64,000 bases of DNA from Streptomyces sp. NBC_00582. GTDB taxonomy: Bacteria; Actinomycetota; Actinomycetes; Streptomycetales; Streptomycetaceae. The stretch's first letter is position 1; every line of letters begins with the position of its first letter. The notes below the pieces were generated by a model. That model saw only the letters and a program-made list of their open reading frames with translations. It did not search any database and was not told the DNA's origin. The translations under genes were made by a program, and so were the position numbers. Where the stretch lies: assembly GCF_036345155.1 (NCBI RefSeq), contig NZ_CP107772.1:8928001-8992000 (forward strand), given 5' to 3'. Below, one piece after another: positions 53,056-61,003 of this stretch.

Positions 53056-53159
53056 GTGCTCTCCCCACCCGTGATGTTTCGGTGACGCCTGCGCAAACTA
53101 ACACCTGACAGCAGCCTGACAGCGAACGGGACTGAAGGCTCCCTGGCCGACCTCAGGAG

Positions 53160-53208
53160 TTGACTTTTCCTACCCGTGAGTAACAGACTCGGGGTTACCG
53201 CTAGTAAC
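53160..53208 (+). promoter_or_regulatory. Acyl-CoA dehydrogenase promoter with two TetR-type operators
   Basis: -35 TTGACT (53160-53165), an 18-bp spacer and -10 CAGACT (53184-53189). TACCCGTGAGTAAC (53171-53184) overlaps the spacer and -10. GTTACCGCTAGTAAC (53194-53208), a perfect inverted repeat with 5-bp arms, covers the start region. The two share the C-C-G..AGTAAC pattern. Strong sign of repression by the divergent TetR protein. Confidence 0.65.
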
Positions 53209-53233
53209 ACGCACGCCCGCCGCTGGAGGGGAC

Positions 53234-54460
53234 ATGGCCGAGTTCACCATGGAGCTCAACGACGAACAGAAGGAGGTCCGGGACTGGCTGCACGGTTTCG
53301 CCGCCGACGTCATCCGCCCCGCGGCCGCCGAATGGGACGAGCGTGAGGAGACTCCCTGGCCGGTCATCCAGGAGGCCGCGAAGGTCGGCATCTACTCCCT
53401 CGACTTCTACGCGCAGCAGTACTTCGACCCCACCGGCCTCGGTATCCCGATGGCCATGGAGGAACTGTTCTGGGGCGACGCGGGCATCGCCCTGTCGATC
53501 GTAGGCACGGGCCTGGCCGCCGTGGGAGTCCTCGCCAACGGAACCGAGGAACAGATCGGCACCTGGATCCCCCAGATGTACGGCGACGTCAACGACGTCA
53601 AGGTCGCGGCGTTCTGCTCCTCCGAGCCCGACGCCGGCTCCGACGTCGCCTCCATGCGGACGCGGGCCGTGTACGACGAGGCCAAGGACGAGTGGGTGAT
53701 CAACGGCACGAAGACCTGGGCGACCAACGGCGGTATCGCCAACGTCCACGTCGTCGTGGCCGTCGTCGACCCGGAGCTGGGCTCCAAGGGACACGCCTCC
53801 TTCATCGTCCCGGCGGGCACGCCCGGCCTCGCCCAGGGCCAGAAGTTCAAGAAGCACGGCATCCGCGCCTCGCACACCGCCGAGGTCATCCTCGACAACG
53901 TGCGCGTGCCCGGCTCCTGCCTGCTCGGCGGCAAGGAGAAGCTGGACGAGCGGCTGGCGCGGGCCCGGGAGCGGGCCAAGCAGGGCGGTGAGCGGGTGAA
54001 GAACGCGGCGATGGCCACGTTCGAGGCCTCGCGGCCCGCCGTCGGCGCGATGGCCGTCGGCACGGCCCGTGCCGCGTACGACTACGCCCTCGACTACGCG
54101 AAGACCCGGGAACAGTTCGGGCGGCCGATCATCGACAACCAGGGCGTGGCCTTCCAGCTCGCGGACATGCGGACGCAGATCGACGCGGCCCGTCTGCTGG
54201 TCTGGCGCGCTTCCTGGATGGCGATCAGCGGGAAGCCGTTCACGGCGGCCGAGGGGTCGATGTCGAAGCTGTTCGCGAGTGAGACGGCGAAGAAGGTCAC
54301 CGCGCAGGCGATCCAGATCCTGGGCGGCAACGGTTACACCCGGGAGTACCCGGTGGAGCGGATGCACCGCGATGCCGCGATCTACACGATCTTCGAGGGG
54401 ACGAGCGAGATCCAGCGCCTGGTGATCGCGCGGACGCTCTCGGGGATGCCCATCCGGTAG
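53234..54460 (+). CDS. Acyl-CoA dehydrogenase (408 aa)
   Basis: An FAD enzyme that makes 2-enoyl-CoA. The N-terminal helical domain is followed by [15 protein letters not shown] and [20 protein letters not shown] (FAD-binding strands), [25 protein letters not shown], and [40 protein letters not shown], where the Glu of YTIFEGT is the catalytic base. An insert at about residues 235-260 ([20 protein letters not shown]) is charged and helical. It is under likely control of the divergent TetR gene. Confidence 0.94.
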   Translation: MAEFTMELNDEQKEVRDWLHGFAADVIRPAAAEWDEREETPWPVIQEAAKVGIYSLDFYAQQYFDPTGLGIPMAMEELFWGDAGIALSIVGTGLAAVGVLANGTEEQIGTWIPQMYGDVNDVKVAAFCSSEPDAGSDVASMRTRAVYDEAKDEWVINGTKTWATNGGIANVHVVVAVVDPELGSKGHASFIVPAGTPGLAQGQKFKKHGIRASHTAEVILDNVRVPGSCLLGGKEKLDERLARARERAKQGGERVKNAAMATFEASRPAVGAMAVGTARAAYDYALDYAKTREQFGRPIIDNQGVAFQLADMRTQIDAARLLVWRASWMAISGKPFTAAEGSMSKLFASETAKKVTAQAIQILGGNGYTREYPVERMHRDAAIYTIFEGTSEIQRLVIARTLSGMPIR

Positions 54461-54477
54461 TACGCGGTAGTACGCGG

Positions 54478-54590
54478 CCTGCGGGCGCGTGGGGGCCGCG
54501 CGCAGTCCCCCGCGCCCCTGGCAGGCACGTCCACTGCACCCACCCAAGGGGCGCGGGGAACTGCGCGACAGGCCCCCACGCGCCCGCACC
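54478..54590. repeat. Inverted pair of Streptomyces intergenic repeats (copy 4)
   Basis: The left arm (54478-54519, ending CAGTCCCCCGCGCCCCT) and the right arm (54546-54590, starting AGGGGCGCGGGGAACTGCGC) are inverted copies that can fold into one long hairpin between two convergent genes. The stop of the upstream gene begins a duplicated TAGTACGCGG (54458-54477). Confidence 0.7.
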
Positions 54591-54611
54591 CGGCAACGAA
54601 ACGCCAACCCC

Positions 54612-54848
54612 CTACGACGTCCCCCCGCTGCTGTGCGCGATGCACGCCACGTCGATGCGGTCGGCCAGCTTCGCCAGTTCGATCGTCAGCGCCGCCACCG
54701 TGTCCTCGTCGAGATCCTCCGCCCCCGCCTCGACGAGGTGCAGCCACCTCCCGCCCAGCGTGCGGAGCAACTTGCTCACATCGGCGGCAGACACCTGCAG
54801 GGTCCCGCGGTCGTCGACGATCAGGGGCAGAGTCACTTCGCGGTTCAC
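54612..54848 (-). CDS. Hypothetical small protein (78 aa)
   Basis: GTG at 54848 gives MNREVTLPLIVDDRGTLQVSAADVSKLLRTLGGRW, then WLHLVEAGAEDLDEDTVAALTIELAKLADRIDVACI. An alternating strand-helix pattern suggests a small alpha/beta fold. There is no signal or membrane segment. The frame is open upstream to 54938, but that part is low-complexity. It starts 26 bp after the semialdehyde dehydrogenase stop, on the same strand. I recognise no named family with certainty. Confidence 0.65.
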   Translation of the reverse strand: MNREVTLPLIVDDRGTLQVSAADVSKLLRTLGGRWLHLVEAGAEDLDEDTVAALTIELAKLADRIDVACIAHSSGGTS

Positions 54849-54873
54849 ACCCGGGATCGTAACCGCGCCGCGC

Positions 54874-56259
54874 TCACGCGCCGTGCCAAACCGTGGTGAT
54901 GTTGCAGAACTCCCGGATTCCGTGCCCGGACAGCTCACGCCCGTACCCGGACCTCTTCACCCCGCCGAACGGGAACGCCGGATGGGACGCGGTCATCCCG
55001 TTCACGAACACCCCGCCGGCCTCCAGGTCCCGGGCGAAACGGTCCACCTCGGCCTCGTCCTGCGTCCACACGTTCGAACTCAGTCCGAAGGGCGAGTCGT
55101 TGGCGATGAGCACCGCCTCGTTCAGGTCGGCCGCCCGGTACAGCGTCGCGACCGGGCCGAACGCCTCCTCGCGGTGGATGCGCATCTCACGGGTGATCCC
55201 CGACAGGACCGTCGGCGGGTAGTACCAGCCGGGCCGGTCGGGACGTTCGCCACCGCACAGCACCGCCGCGCCGCCGCGCCGGGCGTCGTCCACCAGTTCT
55301 TCGAGGTCGGCCCGGCCCTGTTCGCTCGCCAGCGGACCCACCTCGGTGTCCTCCTCCAGCGGATCGCCGACCTTCAGCGCCTTCATCCCTTCGGTGAACC
55401 GCTCCGCGAACGCGTCGAACACGTCCGAGTGGACGATGAACCGCTTCGCCGCGATGCACGACTGACCGTTGTTCTGCACCCGGGCCGTCACCGCGACCCG
55501 CGCGGCCCGGTCGAGGTCGGCGGAGGGCATCACCACGAACGGGTCGCTGCCGCCCAGCTCCAGCACCGTCTTCTTGACCATCGCCCCGGAGGTGGACGCG
55601 ACGGCCCGGCCGGCCGGCTCGCTGCCCGTCAGGGTCGCGGCCTTGACCCGCTCGTCGCGCAGGATCTCGTCGACCGCGCCCGATCCGATCAGCAGGGTCT
55701 GGAAGCAGCCCTCGGTGAAGCCCGCGCGATGGAACAGGTCCTCCAGGTAGAGGGCGGTCTGGGGCACGTTGGAAGCGTGCTTGAGCAGGCCCACGTTGCC
55801 CGCCATCAGCGCGGGCGCGGCGAACCGGATCACCTGCCACAGGGGGAAGTTCCACGGCATCACGGCCAGCACCGGCCCCAGCGGACGGTAGCGGACCAGG
55901 GCCCGGACGCCTCCCGAGTCCTCGACGTCGGCGTCGGCCGGCCGCTCGTCCGCGAGCAGTCCCTCCGCGCGCTCGGCGTACCAGCGCATCGCCTTGGCGC
56001 ACTTCGCGGCCTCCGCGCGGGCCTGCTTGATCGGCTTGCCCATCTCGGTGGTCATCACCCGGGCGATGTCCCGCTGGTCCTCCTCCAGCAGGTTCGCCGC
56101 CTGGAGCAGCAGTCGTGAGCGATCGGTGAAGCTGCTCAGCCGGTACGTGCGGAACGTGGCCTCCGCGAGCTGGAGCCGGCGCTCCAGTTCCTCCTCGCCC
56201 ATGGCCTCGTACGTCTTGAGCGTCTCGCCGTCCGCCGGGTTCACCGTCGCGATGGGCAT
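54874..56259 (-). CDS. NAD(P)-dependent succinate-semialdehyde dehydrogenase-like enzyme (461 aa)
   Basis: Aldehyde dehydrogenase superfamily, GabD/Sad group. GPVLAVMPWNFPLWQVIRFAAPAL (about 126-149, conserved Asn), ATLTGSEPAGRAVASTSG (cofactor loop), VLELGGSDPFVVM (catalytic Glu) and VQNNGQSCIAAKRFIV (catalytic Cys) are present, and FPFGGVKRSGYGRELSGHGIREF ends the fold. It probably oxidises succinate semialdehyde to succinate; other short aldehydes are possible. It stands 69 bp from the Nudix gene and may be transcribed with it. Confidence 0.9.
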   Translation of the reverse strand: MPIATVNPADGETLKTYEAMGEEELERRLQLAEATFRTYRLSSFTDRSRLLLQAANLLEEDQRDIARVMTTEMGKPIKQARAEAAKCAKAMRWYAERAEGLLADERPADADVEDSGGVRALVRYRPLGPVLAVMPWNFPLWQVIRFAAPALMAGNVGLLKHASNVPQTALYLEDLFHRAGFTEGCFQTLLIGSGAVDEILRDERVKAATLTGSEPAGRAVASTSGAMVKKTVLELGGSDPFVVMPSADLDRAARVAVTARVQNNGQSCIAAKRFIVHSDVFDAFAERFTEGMKALKVGDPLEEDTEVGPLASEQGRADLEELVDDARRGGAAVLCGGERPDRPGWYYPPTVLSGITREMRIHREEAFGPVATLYRAADLNEAVLIANDSPFGLSSNVWTQDEAEVDRFARDLEAGGVFVNGMTASHPAFPFGGVKRSGYGRELSGHGIREFCNITTVWHGA

Positions 56260-56328
56260 GACCGACCTCCTGGAGAGCTGCCTGCTTCGACCTTCCCGCG
56301 CCGCACCACGGCGCGCAACGCGTGCACG

Positions 56329-56793
56329 TCAGCGCGCGTGCTCCGCCAGACGGTCGAGAAACACGGCCTGCGCCGTGACGATCACCTCACGCGCCCGCGC
56401 CACCCCGTACCACGCCACCCGGTCCAGCTCGGGGAACTCCTGGACGCGCCCGGATCTCGGCGGCCACTCCATCGTGAACGTCCCGGGCGCGACCGTCGCC
56501 GGGTCCAGGTCCGCCTCGATCGCCCAGACCGTGACGATCTTGCCGTTGCTCTGCCTGACCTCCCCGAGGTCGATCGCCTCGCCGTCGGGCGGCTCAAGCC
56601 CCAGCTCCTCCCGGAACTCACGGCGGGCCGCGTCCCAGGCGGGCTCGTCGGGCTCGTACTCGCCCTTGGGGACGGTCCAGGCCCCGGCGTCCTTCTTCGC
56701 GAAGTAGGGGCCGCCCATATGGCCCAGCAGCACCTCGGCGCCGTCGCCCGTGTGCCGGAACAGCAGCAGGCCCGCGCTGCGCTTCGGGGTCAC
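56329..56793 (-). CDS. Nudix hydrolase (154 aa)
   Basis: The Nudix box GEYEPDEPAWDAARREFREELGL (about residues 44-66, in two pieces) is complete: Gly, 5 residues, Glu, 7 residues, REFREELGL. The N-terminal SAGLLLFRHTGDGAEVLLGHMGGP and VWAIEADLDP fit MutT-like NTP pyrophosphohydrolases. The GTG at 56793 overlaps the DNA ligase stop by 4 bp (GTGA), so it is coupled to a DNA-repair gene. It may clean oxidised nucleotides or act on ligase-related dinucleotides (inference). Confidence 0.9.
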   Translation of the reverse strand: MTPKRSAGLLLFRHTGDGAEVLLGHMGGPYFAKKDAGAWTVPKGEYEPDEPAWDAARREFREELGLEPPDGEAIDLGEVRQSNGKIVTVWAIEADLDPATVAPGTFTMEWPPRSGRVQEFPELDRVAWYGVARAREVIVTAQAVFLDRLAEHAR

Positions 56794-58328
56794 GGACGCA
56801 CCTCCGGGTGGGCGGCGAGCAGGGTCTCCACCGTGTCGGCCTCCTGCGGGCGCTTGTCCTCGCGGTAGCGGACGACGCGGGCGAAGCGCAGGGTGACTCC
56901 GGCGGGGTAGCGGGTGGAGCGCTGGAGACCGTCGTAGGCGATCTCGACGACGAGTTCGGGGCGTACGGTCACCACCCAGCCGTCGTCCTTCATCGCGAGC
57001 TCCCGCAGGCGTTCGGTCTGCCAGCCGAGCATGGCGTCGGTCATCCCCTTGAAGGTCTTGCCGAGCATGGCGAAGCCGCCGTCGGCCGTCACGGCGCCGA
57101 GGTGGAGGTTGGAGAGCTTGCCGGTACGGCGGCCGTGGCCCCACTCGGCGGCCAGCACCACCAGGTCGAGCGTGTGCACGGGCTTGACCTTCAGCCAGGA
57201 CGCGCCGCGCCGGCCCGCGCTGTACGGGGCGTCGAGGGACTTCACGACGACCCCCTCGTGACCGCGCCCGAGGGTCTCGGCGAGGAACTCCTCGGCGGTC
57301 GGAAGGTCCTGCGGGCCGTCGACCAGCGTCCGCCGCACCCGCATCGGCTCCGGGACCAGCCGCTCCAGTTCCGTATGACGTTCGGCGAACGGCAGGTCGA
57401 GCAGGTCCCGGCCGCCCACCGACAACGCGTCGAAGAACACCGGGGAGACCGGGACCGCCTCGGCGGCCGACGCCACGTCCACCCGGGAGCCGACCCGCCC
57501 GGCCGTCTCCTGGAAGGAACGGGGCCGGCCGTCCGCGTCGAAGGCGATGACCTCACCGTCCAGGATGAACCGCTCGCCCGCCAACTCCCGTGCCGCCGAC
57601 GTCACCTCGGGCAGCCGGTCGGTGATGTCGTCGAGCGTGCGGGTGTAGAGGCGGATGGCGTCGCCGTCCCGGTGCACCTGGACGCGGATGCCGTCCAGCT
57701 TCTCCTCCACCGCGCAGCCGCCCAGCTTCTCCACCGCCTCGGCGACGGAGGACGCGGAGTGCGCCAGCATCGGCAGGACCGGGCGGCCGACGGTCAGCCG
57801 GAACGCCTCCAGCGCCGGCGGACCGTCCCTGAGCAGGGACTCGGCGACCGTCTGCAGGGACCCCGCGAGCATCACCGCCCGGCGTACGTCCGCCGGGGGC
57901 GCCCCGGTCGCCTGCGCCAGCCCCTCGACCGCCACCGCGTCCAGGGCGCCCTGGCGGACCTCGCCGGTGATCAGCCCGAGCAGGAACCGCTGTTCGTCCG
58001 CGGTGGCCGCGCCCATCAACGCGCCGACCAGCCGCAGCCGTTCGGCCTGGGAGCCGGGGCCGGAGACCTCGCCCAGCTCGCCGAGCAGCGCGTCGACCTC
58101 ACGCACGGTCAGCGCCGGGGTCCCGGCGGGCTCGACCGGCCGGCTCAGCACCTTCCAGCCCACGCCGAGCCGGCCCTGCGGCAGCCGCCCGGCGAGGTAG
58201 GGGATGACGACCGGGACGTCCTCCGCCTCCGTCTCCCGGAACAGCTCCGCGAGCAGAGCGATCTTGCGGGAGCGCGCCGAGGTGGCCGCGACCTCCCGGG
58301 ACACATCGGCGAGCCGGGTCAGCAGCAT
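56790..58328 (-). CDS. ligB: ATP-dependent DNA ligase (LigB type, 512 aa)
   Basis: The N-terminal helical DNA-binding domain (about 1-200) is followed by the nucleotidyltransferase core: motif I EEKLDGIRVQVH with the adenylated Lys, motif III ERFILDGEVIAFD, VFFDALSVGG (motif IIIa), and HEGVVVKSLDAPYSAGRRGASWLKVKP (motifs IV and V). The OB-fold domain with motif VI-like RFARVVRYREDKRP ends the protein. This is the long actinobacterial type like mycobacterial LigB, used in repair, not replication. It is followed by an overlapping Nudix gene. Confidence 0.93.
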   Translation of the reverse strand: MLLTRLADVSREVAATSARSRKIALLAELFRETEAEDVPVVIPYLAGRLPQGRLGVGWKVLSRPVEPAGTPALTVREVDALLGELGEVSGPGSQAERLRLVGALMGAATADEQRFLLGLITGEVRQGALDAVAVEGLAQATGAPPADVRRAVMLAGSLQTVAESLLRDGPPALEAFRLTVGRPVLPMLAHSASSVAEAVEKLGGCAVEEKLDGIRVQVHRDGDAIRLYTRTLDDITDRLPEVTSAARELAGERFILDGEVIAFDADGRPRSFQETAGRVGSRVDVASAAEAVPVSPVFFDALSVGGRDLLDLPFAERHTELERLVPEPMRVRRTLVDGPQDLPTAEEFLAETLGRGHEGVVVKSLDAPYSAGRRGASWLKVKPVHTLDLVVLAAEWGHGRRTGKLSNLHLGAVTADGGFAMLGKTFKGMTDAMLGWQTERLRELAMKDDGWVVTVRPELVVEIAYDGLQRSTRYPAGVTLRFARVVRYREDKRPQEADTVETLLAAHPEVRP

Positions 58329-58357
58329 GCAGCCATGGTGCAACGCCGGTGCCGGGA

Positions 58358-59284
58358 CTACACCCCGGTCGCGTCCAGGTCCGCGAGGAGCAGCTCGCCG
58401 TTGATCGCCGCCCCGGCCCGGTAGCCACGGCTCGCCGCGTTCACCACCTGCTCGGCGAAGCCGCTCGCGTTGCCCGCGGCCCACACGCCCGGCACGCTCG
58501 TCAGACCCCGCTCGTCGATCACCGGACAGGCGCCGAAGGGCGTTTCCCTCAGCTCGGCGCCGAGCTGGAGCAGCAGGTCGTTCCGCGGGACCGGGCGCGG
58601 GGCCACGAACAGGGTGTCCCGCTCGTGCGCGCTCCCGTCCCGGAGCCGTACGCCGGTCAGCCGGTCGTCCTCGATCCGCAGCCCCGCCACCTCGCCCGGC
58701 ACCACCCGGACCCCGGCGACGGCCAGGCGGCGCAGGTCGTCGTCGGTCAGCTCCTCCTCGGCGACCCGGTGCAGGAAGAACGTCACGTCCTTGGACCACT
58801 GGGTGACCATCAGCGCCTGGTGCGCGCTCATCGGGCTCGTGGCGAGCACCCCGAACGCCCGGTCGCGGACCTCCCAGCCGTGGCAGTACGGGCAGTGCAG
58901 CACATCCCGGCCGAAGCGCTCCGCGAGCCCGTCCACCGCGGGAAGCTCGTCCTTCAGCCCGGTCGCGAGGACGAGCTGCCGGGCCCGCACGGTCCGGCCG
59001 GACGCCAGCTCCACGGCGAAGACCTCCTCCTGGCGCGCGGCCACGGCCCGGTCCCGGACCAGCTCCACGCCGTAGCGGGCGATCTCCTCCCGCCCCTTGG
59101 CGAGGAACTCCGCGGGCGGCATGCCGTCCCGGGTCAGATAGCCCTGCACATGGGCGGCGGGCGCGTTGCGCGGCTCGCCCGCGTCGACCACCAGCGTGCG
59201 GCGCCGGGCCCGGCCCAGCACCAGCGCGGCCGACAGCCCCGCGGCACCGCCGCCGACGACGATCACTTCGTACGTATCGGTCAT
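58358..59284 (-). CDS. Thioredoxin reductase-like FAD/NAD(P) oxidoreductase (308 aa)
   Basis: FAD-binding GGGAAGLSAALVLGRARR (about 11-28) opens the protein. VLHCPYCHGWEVRD holds a CPYC redox pair; C-terminal GVWAAGNASGFAEQVVNAASRGYRAGAAING is the second FAD motif. The NAD(P) motif in the middle is unusual: GVLATSPMSAHQALMVTQW lacks the GxGxxA of true thioredoxin reductases. Typical of actinobacterial TrxR-like pigment or disulfide oxidoreductases. It is divergent from an XRE-cupin gene and 29 bp upstream of the ligase gene. Confidence 0.88.
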   Translation of the reverse strand: MTDTYEVIVVGGGAAGLSAALVLGRARRRTLVVDAGEPRNAPAAHVQGYLTRDGMPPAEFLAKGREEIARYGVELVRDRAVAARQEEVFAVELASGRTVRARQLVLATGLKDELPAVDGLAERFGRDVLHCPYCHGWEVRDRAFGVLATSPMSAHQALMVTQWSKDVTFFLHRVAEEELTDDDLRRLAVAGVRVVPGEVAGLRIEDDRLTGVRLRDGSAHERDTLFVAPRPVPRNDLLLQLGAELRETPFGACPVIDERGLTSVPGVWAAGNASGFAEQVVNAASRGYRAGAAINGELLLADLDATGV

Positions 59285-59326
59285 GGTGACCACCTCCACC
59301 GAGACGGTGACCCGGACAGCACAGGA

Positions 59327-59355
59327 TTGACAAAGACATTTGCCGAACCTGCAAT
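59327..59355 (+). promoter_or_regulatory. Leaderless promoter of the XRE-cupin gene
   Basis: Consensus -35 TTGACA (59327-59332), a 17-bp spacer and -10 TGCAAT (59350-59355). The start of transcription falls at about 59362-59363, on the ATG at 59363; the earlier ATG at 59354 overlaps the -10 itself. This decides the start and points to a leaderless mRNA. Confidence 0.7.
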
Positions 59356-59362
59356 GAGCGGT

Positions 59363-59935
59363 ATGAGTGCCGAAGACGTTCTGGCGGAAGTGGGTCCCCG
59401 GCTGCGCCGGATCCGGAAGGAGCGGGAGGTGACCCTGGCGGCGCTGTCCGAGGCGACCGGGATCTCGGTCAGCACCCTGTCCCGGCTGGAGTCGGGGCTG
59501 CGCAAGCCCAGCCTGGAGCTGCTGCTGCCGATCGCGCAGGCCCATCAGGTGCCCCTGGACGAGCTGGTCGGCGCACCGCCCGTGAGTGATCCCCGGGTGC
59601 GGGCGAAACCTTTGGTCCGGCACGGGCGCACCTTCTGGCCGCTGACCCGGCAGCCCGGCGGACTCCAGGCGTTCAAGGTGCTGGTGCCGCAGGGCGTCGA
59701 GGAGCCGGACCTGCGCACCCACGAGGGCTACGAATGGCTGTACGTGCTGGCCGGGCGGCTGCGGATGGTGCTCGGGGAGCACGACGTGGTGCTGACGGCG
59801 GGGGAGGCCGTGGAGTTCGACACGCGCGTGCCGCACTGGTTCGGGTCGACGGGGGAGGGGCCGGTGGAGTTCCTCAGCCTGTTCGGTCCGCAGGGGGAGC
59901 GGATGCACGTACGGGCCAGGCCCTCGCGAAGGTGA
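59363..59935 (+). CDS. XRE-cupin transcriptional regulator (190 aa)
   Basis: The HTH (about 8-65) reads VGPRLRRIRKEREVTLAALSEATGISVSTLSRLESGLRKPSLELLLPIA. A cupin_2 domain follows (about 95-185; EEPDLRTHEGYEWLYVLAGRLRMVLGEHDVVLTAGEAVEFDTRVPHWF) with the metal-binding His/Glu/His pattern. Such proteins sense small molecules or metals. It is divergent from the thioredoxin-reductase-like gene, with which it shares a 78-bp control region, so that gene is the likely target. The start at 59363 is set by the promoter. Confidence 0.9.
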   Translation: MSAEDVLAEVGPRLRRIRKEREVTLAALSEATGISVSTLSRLESGLRKPSLELLLPIAQAHQVPLDELVGAPPVSDPRVRAKPLVRHGRTFWPLTRQPGGLQAFKVLVPQGVEEPDLRTHEGYEWLYVLAGRLRMVLGEHDVVLTAGEAVEFDTRVPHWFGSTGEGPVEFLSLFGPQGERMHVRARPSRR

Positions 59936-59964
59936 CGTTTGCCGGGGACTGTTTCCAGGTGGGC

Positions 59965-59981
59965 AAGCGACCGCTTAGTAT
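59965..59981 (+). promoter_or_regulatory. Operator and -10 of the quinone oxidoreductase/acyl-CoA dehydrogenase operon
   Basis: AAGCG-AC-CGCTT is a perfect palindrome (59965-59976) directly next to -10 TAGTAT (59976-59981). TTTCCA at 59952-59957 may be the -35 (18-bp spacer). The AAGCG/CGCTT arms resemble operators of TetR proteins that control acyl-CoA genes. No regulator gene is adjacent on this side. Confidence 0.6.
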
Positions 59982-60025
59982 GCGCGGGAGCCCGGTCAGA
60001 CGACGCAGTCCCGTGGAGGCACCGC

Positions 60026-61003
60026 ATGCAGGCATGGCAAGTGCACGAGAACGGCGAGCCGAGTGAGGTGATGCGCCTGGAGGAGGTGGCGCGGCCCACG
60101 CCCGGCGACGGCCAGGTCCTGCTGAAGGTGCGTGCCGCGAACATCAACTTCCCGGACGTGCTGATGGCGAAGGGCCAGTACCAGGTGCGGCCGCCGCTGC
60201 CGTTCACGCCGGGCGTGGAGATCTGCGGGGAGACCGAGGACGGCCGGCGGGTCATCGCCAACCCCGCCCTGCCGCACGGAGGCTTCGCCGAGTACGCCGT
60301 CGCGGACGCCGCCGCCCTGCTGCCCGCCCCGGACTCGCTCGACGACGCCGAGGCCGCCGCCCTGCACATCGGCTACCAGACGGGCTGGTTCGGCCTGCAC
60401 CGCCGGGCCCGCCTGGAGGCCGGGGAGACGCTGCTCGTCCACGCTGCCGCGGGAGGGGTCGGCAGTGCGGCCGTACAGCTCGGCCGGGCGGCCGGCGCAC
60501 GGGTCGTCGGCGTCGTCGGCGGTGCCGCCAAGGCCGCCGTGGCGCGGGAGCTGGGCTGCGACGTCGTCATCGACCGCACGAGCGAGGACGTGGTCGCCGC
60601 CGTCAAGGAGGCGACCGGCGGCCGGGGCGCCGACGTCGTCTACGACCCGGTCGGCGGGGACGCCTACACCCAGTCCACCAAGGTCGTCGCCTTCGAGGGC
60701 CGCATCGTGGTCGTCGGCTTCGCCGGCGGGGTCATCCCGCACCCGGGGCTCAACCACGCCCTGGTGAAGAACTACTCGATCCTGGGCCTGCACTGGGGTC
60801 TGTACGCCACCAAGAACCCCCGACTGATCCTGCACTGCCACGAGCAGCTCACCGAGCTGGCCGCGAAGGGCGCCATCAAGCCGCTGGTCAGCGAGCGGGT
60901 GCCGCTCGACGGTGCCGCCGACGCGGTGCAGCGGGTCGGTGACGGGCGCACCACGGGCCGCGTGGTCGTCGTCCCGACCCTGGAGAACGGAGCCGCCGCA
61001 TGA
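60026..61003 (+). CDS. NADPH:quinone oxidoreductase-like (zinc-less MDR family, 325 aa)
   Basis: A medium-chain dehydrogenase/reductase without zinc ligands. AANINFPDVLMAKGQYQVRPPLPFTPGVEICG is the family start. VHAAAGGVGSAAVQLGRAAGARVVGVVGG is the NADPH Rossmann motif, and VVYDPVGGDAYTQSTKVVAFEGRIVVVGFAGG follows. ATG 60026 follows GTGGAGGC. The stop overlaps the first acyl-CoA dehydrogenase start by 4 bp. It may reduce an enoyl-CoA or a quinone. It is first of a three-gene operon. Confidence 0.92.
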   Translation: MQAWQVHENGEPSEVMRLEEVARPTPGDGQVLLKVRAANINFPDVLMAKGQYQVRPPLPFTPGVEICGETEDGRRVIANPALPHGGFAEYAVADAAALLPAPDSLDDAEAAALHIGYQTGWFGLHRRARLEAGETLLVHAAAGGVGSAAVQLGRAAGARVVGVVGGAAKAAVARELGCDVVIDRTSEDVVAAVKEATGGRGADVVYDPVGGDAYTQSTKVVAFEGRIVVVGFAGGVIPHPGLNHALVKNYSILGLHWGLYATKNPRLILHCHEQLTELAAKGAIKPLVSERVPLDGAADAVQRVGDGRTTGRVVVVPTLENGAAA

